Positions 19,501 through 20,472 of a stretch of 20,472 nt of DNA are shown here, one piece after another; within the stretch, counting starts at the first letter, position 1, and every line of letters begins with the position of its first letter. The notes under the pieces are model-generated. The model worked only from the letters and a program-made list of their open reading frames with translations. It had not been told where the DNA came from and ran no database searches. Origin of the DNA: Ophiothrix spiculata (taxonomy: Eukaryota; Echinodermata; Ophiuroidea; Amphilepidida; Ophiotrichidae). Position numbers and translations under genes: made by a program. The stretch lies in NCBI GenBank assembly GCA_000969725.1, contig JXSR01S002903.1. One strand, given 5' to 3'.

Positions 19501-19778
19501 TTTTTTGTTGTTGAGGAGTTCCTGCGAAATGCAATATATATATAAATCAAGATATAATGATGAACATGATCAAGTTCATCACCATTCAGTTGTTTACTGT
19601 TTATATTATAACCTCAATCAAGTATACACACTGTGATAGAATCTACAAGGGGTAGACAATACTTTTGACACATCGTATATTTATTTAAAAAAAAATCAAA
19701 TATAACTTACCATTTTTGTTTCATCGACGGAGAATATATTTTCAACATACAAGCCGACCTTGACGTCAACAGGATGAC
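13204..19778 (-). CDS. Anion-type Cys-loop ligand-gated channel subunit, seven exons, N-terminus missing
   Basis: Joined exons are 19778-19711, 19161-18944, 18150-18068, 16736-16605, 15262-15033, 14495-14406 and 13584-13204. All introns are GT-AG and phases match throughout (0, 2, 1, 1, 0, 0). The product is about 400 residues. It carries the loop-A WxPD motif, a Cys-loop with exactly 13 residues between cysteines (about residues 103 and 117), M1 (about 186-207), an M2 beginning PARV (213-216), M3 (245-268) and M4 (382-400). Members of this family form pentameric plasma-membrane channels opened by an extracellular transmitter; PAR at the start of M2 marks chloride-type selectivity. Exon sizes 68, 218, 83 and 132 resemble the 68, about 220, 83 and about 140 I recall for glycine and GABA-A receptor genes. 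The signal peptide and N-terminal helix are not visible. The ligand cannot be assigned: by-eye alignment shows several principal-face binding residues of glycine receptors replaced. No stop or frameshift interrupts the exons, so the gene looks intact. Confidence 0.93.
13888..14048. mobile_element. Intronic MITE with GTATCCATTG ends
   Basis: Arms 13893-13936 and 14005-14043 pair: GTATCCATTGCCTGTTCTCC at left, GTATCCATTGGCTGTCAAAG on the reverse strand at right, both continuing through GCATAT to TTGTTCCG. It lies in the intron between M3 and the last exon. Confidence 0.6.
14059..14352. mobile_element. Intronic MITE with CAGAGGAGGTTTTCA ends
   Basis: CAGAGGAGGTTTTCAGAATA then TCCCACAATGCA (14059-14090) is matched on the reverse strand by CAGAGGAGGTTTTCACAATA then TCCCACGATGCA (14352-14321), 30 of 32 bases identical. 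It stops 53 bp from the M3 exon. Confidence 0.7.
14406..14495 (-). CDS. Channel exon F (90 nt): M3 helix
   Basis: The acceptor is ttttcag|TCAATC and the donor AAGGAG|gtgggt; both ends are phase 0, 30 codons. SIDIWLATCLVFIFAALVEY followed by AIASQLNAKE matches the family M3 pattern 'xIDIWxxxCxxFVFxALxEYA'. The donor is not the strongest match to consensus, but it is the only one that keeps the frame and joins the basic segment of the next exon. Confidence 0.94.
15033..15262 (-). CDS. Channel exon E (230 nt): pre-M1, M1 and M2 pore helix
   Basis: The acceptor is gcattgcag|GA, completing the Gly of GNYSC, and the donor is ACAAAG|gtaaat, phase 0. The exon encodes GNYSCAGVTFHFDRYW, M1 (YMLTVYLPSYLLVIISWLSF) and M2. 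M2 begins PARVSLGVTTVLTMTT and ends SLPQVTYTK. PAR at the cytoplasmic end is the established anion-selectivity signature. Numbered from that Arg as 0', the pore carries Ser 2', Thr 6', Leu 9' and Thr 13'. The 19' Arg of glycine receptors is Leu here. NYS is a possible N-glycosylation site. M2 is the strongest single piece of family evidence in the window. Confidence 0.97.
15500..15595 (+). repeat. tRNA-like B-box, possible SINE head or tRNA remnant
   Basis: GGTTCGAGTCC at 15574-15584 is a perfect RNA polymerase III B-box, in a plausible T-arm (tggggttcgagtccctg). Upstream, TGGCTTATGACTTG at about 15507 is a poor A-box. The 3' side (tttggcca) finds no 5' acceptor partner, so it is not a working tRNA. 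It may be the head of a tRNA-derived SINE. Confidence 0.35.
15686..16046. mobile_element. Large intronic fold-back, about 150-bp arms
   Basis: Arms 15686-15835 and 15898-16046 are inverted copies around a 62-bp loop. Shared blocks include TCATAATTAA, TTTTCGAAAAC, ATCATTCAAATCAAAACCAG, TAACTTGTGCAAAA and GGGTTAGCACTAWATTGCAC. Similarity is highest near the loop and decays outward. The 31-bp inner block GAGGGTTAGCACTA...CCACCCCTT is almost perfect. Frames over each arm encode related nonsense, as expected. Confidence 0.8.
16096..16550. repeat. Three further copies of the GGGTTAGCACTATATTGC motif
   Basis: The core motif recurs at 16096-16118 (forward), 16294-16311 (reverse) and 16522-16550 (forward, with the same cctaccccttc flank as the fold-back). 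Together with the two copies at 15805-15835 and 15898-15928 the five alternate strictly in orientation, as nested or serial MITE ends would. Confidence 0.75.
16605..16736 (-). CDS. Channel exon D (132 nt): loops B to C
   Basis: The acceptor is tctttcaag|AT and the donor TTAG|gtagga. Both ends are phase 1 (2 + 43 codons + 1 base). It encodes AYTSDHLLLDIPKDQ..., ..NIPAFHLQGISSYHS.. and ..TRKLAL. This fits the family pattern 'YxYTxxDLxxxW...LxxFxL...' by position and exon phase. The Trp common after loop B is replaced by Ile. The Cys that pairs with the NYSC cysteine in glycine receptors is absent, with Ser at the aligned site. These are by-eye alignments; exon boundaries are well supported by phase continuity on both sides. 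Confidence 0.9.
16818..17061. mobile_element. Intronic inverted repeat with GTTTTATTG and GTCGACG
   Basis: CTGCGTTTTATTGACACTGG then AATAGTGTCGACG (16818-16850) pairs with CTGCGCGTTTTATTGCCACT then AGAATAGCGTCGACG on the reverse strand (17061-17027). It is a MITE or fold-back of about 245 bp. Target duplication is not seen. Confidence 0.6.
17132..17431. mobile_element. Intronic MITE with TTAGGGTCAAA ends
   Basis: TTAGGGTCAAACTATA at left is matched by TTAGGGTCAAATTATA on the reverse strand at right. Similarity then continues for about 110 bp through CTACCAAATAT, AAGTCTTTGTTATCTTATAA and CCAATG to AATAACGGA. Length is 300 bp, with no coding capacity. Confidence 0.8.
17645..18074. repeat. Local duplication copy 1, split by a MITE
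   Basis: It starts tgatatagactcccgcagat and, once the 17721-18013 insertion and one 8-bp target copy are set aside, is about 129 bp long. It aligns with 18411-18539. Its end reaches seven bases into channel exon C and includes that exon's real splice donor. Confidence 0.85.
17721..18013. mobile_element. G-tract-ended hAT-like MITE with 8-bp target duplication
   Basis: Ends are CCCGGGGG and, inverted, CCCGGGGG. GTTCGGGT (17713-17720) and GTTCAGGT (18014-18021) flank it. The duplicated locus at 18411-18539 has GTTCAGGT once and no insert, a direct empty site. The interior (aggggtgtgccacgcagact) resembles a family I recall in marine invertebrates; that resemblance is from memory only. It is 293 bp and non-coding, within the intron 3' of exon C. 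Confidence 0.85.
18068..18150 (-). CDS. Channel exon C (83 nt): Cys-loop
   Basis: The acceptor is cgtccacag|A, completing Arg with exon B, and the donor is AAGTT|gtaagt. The 27 whole codons include LSLMTGCQMELHKYPLDKQK followed by Cys. The two cysteines are 13 residues apart and the P-x-D core of the Cys-loop is present (YPLD). The terminal T joins the next exon's AT to give Tyr. The 83-nt length matches the conserved vertebrate exon. The last seven exon bases and the donor have a second copy at 18531-18539, within a local duplication. Confidence 0.95.
18299..18340. repeat. (ACAA)n-like low-complexity run
   Basis: acaaacaaacaaacaaacaa followed by an A run at about 18318-18338, in the intron between exons B and C. 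Confidence 0.6.
18411..18539. repeat. Local duplication copy 2, empty site and decoy splice donor
   Basis: It aligns over its full length with copy 1 without the MITE. On the minus strand it ends TTAAGTT|gtaagtatcc, the same last seven exon bases and donor as exon C. The upstream exon sequence and an acceptor are absent, so it should not be used as an exon. Confidence 0.85.
18832..18934 (-). mobile_element. Possible solo transposon end, TACAGGGTGTCCC
   Basis: On the minus strand TACAGGGTGTCCCAGAAAAA begins 10-11 nt after the exon B donor. 'CAGGGTGTCCCA' tips on a TA are common on animal DNA transposons of Tc1/mariner and related types. I find no inverted partner in the intron, so the other end is lost or this is chance; the inner limit given here is arbitrary. 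Confidence 0.3.
18944..19161 (-). CDS. Channel exon B (218 nt): loops D, A and E
   Basis: The acceptor is cttacag|GAAATATC and the donor CAAAG|gtacgt; the exon ends in phase 2 inside an Arg codon. The 72 residues run from EISMTIYVRQLWQDTRLKF through FWSPDLFF to PDGQIFKSQ. Tyr and Arg of 'YVRQ' occupy the loop-D positions of glycine receptor F63 and R65; the Arg normally contacts the transmitter carboxylate. WSPDLFF is the loop-A WxPD signature. FKSQR supplies the loop-E Ser and Arg at the positions of S129 and R131. Family members have close to this length (about 221-224 nt as I recall). Confidence 0.95.
19162..19710. other. Intron between exons A and B; nothing else recognised
   Basis: AT-rich intron of 549 nt. 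A near-perfect 24-bp palindrome (tgatgaacatgatcaagttc then atca) lies at about 19559-19582. No extra exon is needed: the flanking exons are phase 0 to phase 0 and join within the conserved 'M | x-x-x-M-x-I-Y' region. Confidence 0.6.
19711..19778 (-). CDS. Channel exon A (68 nt): start of ligand-binding beta-sandwich
   Basis: The reverse strand shows an acceptor ending ttttcag and a donor ATG|gtaagt. The exon opens with two bases of a split codon (probably Gly) and encodes HPVDVKVGLYVENIFSVDET followed by Lys-Met. This matches the family segment 'PVxVxxxIxxxxxxSVxExxM' that precedes loop D. The 68-nt length is the same as the equivalent exon I recall for glycine and GABA-A receptor genes. It ends in phase 0. 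No preceding exon of the expected 'LLxxYDxxxRP' type was found in the remaining 694 bases to the right edge. Confidence 0.92.
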
Positions 19779-20201
19779 CTGAAAAGATCGAACACACATG
19801 TGGTCATATGGAGGATATAGTAGAACACTCTTAGGGAGACACGTAAACTAATCGCCAACATGGTTCAGATATCGGCACTAGTCGGAACAGTCTATTTCTC
19901 CACTAATCTCAAACATATTGATAATTTATCTTATCCGATTCCGCGCATTTGGTTGTGTGTTTGTGTACAATATCTATATTTTTAAGTATCTCAAATAGAA
20001 TATGTTCCTGCCGGATGCCCAAAATTTGGCTTTGTTGTTTAATGCCGATACCCCCATACCTGTATTTTCATGAAAGAGCGCTATGTAAATGCCTGCATTG
20101 TATTGTATTGCCGATAACGGCAAGCTGTTGCCGATTTGTTTACGTGTCGAACCAAACATTCAATATTACACACTCCATTATCCTTGGCCATATTTAGCAG
20201 C
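19779..20201. other. 5' side of channel gene; no upstream exon found
   Basis: I looked for the expected minus-strand exon coding a 'LLxxYDxxxRP' N-terminal helix and did not find it. A frame after an acceptor at about 20219 reads FTKKELLNMAKDNG, but this is not family-like and its acceptor overlaps the minisatellite. The start codon probably lies beyond the window. Confidence 0.5.
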
Positions 20202-20472
20202 TCCTTTTTAGTAAAACCTGAAATTAAATACGACGTTTCTGTTACTAAATTTGCATAACAGGCTTAAGTTTGAAGATTTGCACGACAGGCTAAAACTGAT
20301 TAGCTAGGTTGTTGTAACAGGCTAAAGCTGTTTTCAGTAGATGTGCATAAAAGGCTAAAACTAAAATTGTAAACGAAGCTGTTGTCAACAAGTTGCATAA
20401 CAGGCTAAAACTTGAAATTATATACGAAGTTGTTTTCACTAAATTCGCATAACAGGTTTAAATTTGAAATTA
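20202..20472 (+). repeat. Minisatellite, about 51-bp unit with deleted variants
   Basis: The phrase gcataacaggctaaaact recurs at 20253, 20280, 20314 (partial), 20345, 20395 and 20447. The last spacings are 50 and 52 bp, and the shorter ones (27, 34, 31) are units missing the middle. The full unit adds tgaaattatatacgaagttg and ttttcactaaatt. The array runs off the right edge. Confidence 0.85.

Noticed and set aside
20110-20219. Minus-strand segment FTKKELLNMAKDNGVCNIEC after ttaatttcag, considered as an upstream channel exon
   Set aside because: It does not resemble the N-terminal helix of the family, its acceptor overlaps the minisatellite, and the end phase needed for exon A could not be shown.
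1-20472. CRISPR arrays, bacterial operons, retroviral or LTR elements
   Set aside because: No regularly spaced identical repeats with unique spacers, no prokaryotic gene packing, and no LTR pair, gag or integrase motifs were seen; the only reverse transcriptase is LINE-type.

Overview
The window is AT-rich animal DNA with short coding exons, GT-AG introns and many small inverted-repeat transposons. An invertebrate, probably marine, is suggested by an L2/CR1-type LINE fragment with an (ATT)n tail, by MITE families of a kind I associate with marine invertebrate genomes, and by a glycine/GABA-receptor-type gene with exon sizes close to the vertebrate genes. The species cannot be named from the sequence.

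The main gene is on the minus strand at 19778-13204. It is an anion-type Cys-loop ligand-gated ion channel in seven recognisable coding exons of 68, 218, 83, 132, 230, 90 and 381 nt. All junctions are GT-AG with matching phases. Together they encode about 400 residues: most of the ligand-binding domain, the Cys-loop, M1, an M2 with the PARV anion-selectivity motif, M3, a roughly 100-residue cytoplasmic loop, and M4 followed directly by the stop. The signal peptide and extreme N-terminus were not found in 19779-20472 and probably lie beyond the right edge.

The introns are crowded with mobile DNA. They hold a G-tract-ended hAT-like MITE with its own empty site 0.4 kb away, a local duplication that copied a splice donor, a 300-bp MITE beginning TTAGGGTC, a run of alternating inverted copies of one terminal motif, and a transposon-like terminus 11 nt from a splice donor. 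The right edge is a 51-bp minisatellite.

The left 13 kb has no securely identified host gene. A possible plus-strand terminal exon is at 2934-3018. The rest is a patchwork of MITEs: three PIF/Harbinger-like (3-bp TWA duplications), two flanked by TTAA (piggyBac-like), two with 6-bp duplications, two CAGTGTT-type hAT-like, and several unassigned inverted repeats. It also contains a 5'-truncated L2/CR1-type LINE (10411-11873, one frameshift) and a small tandem repeat. All calls are by eye; no search or alignment was run.
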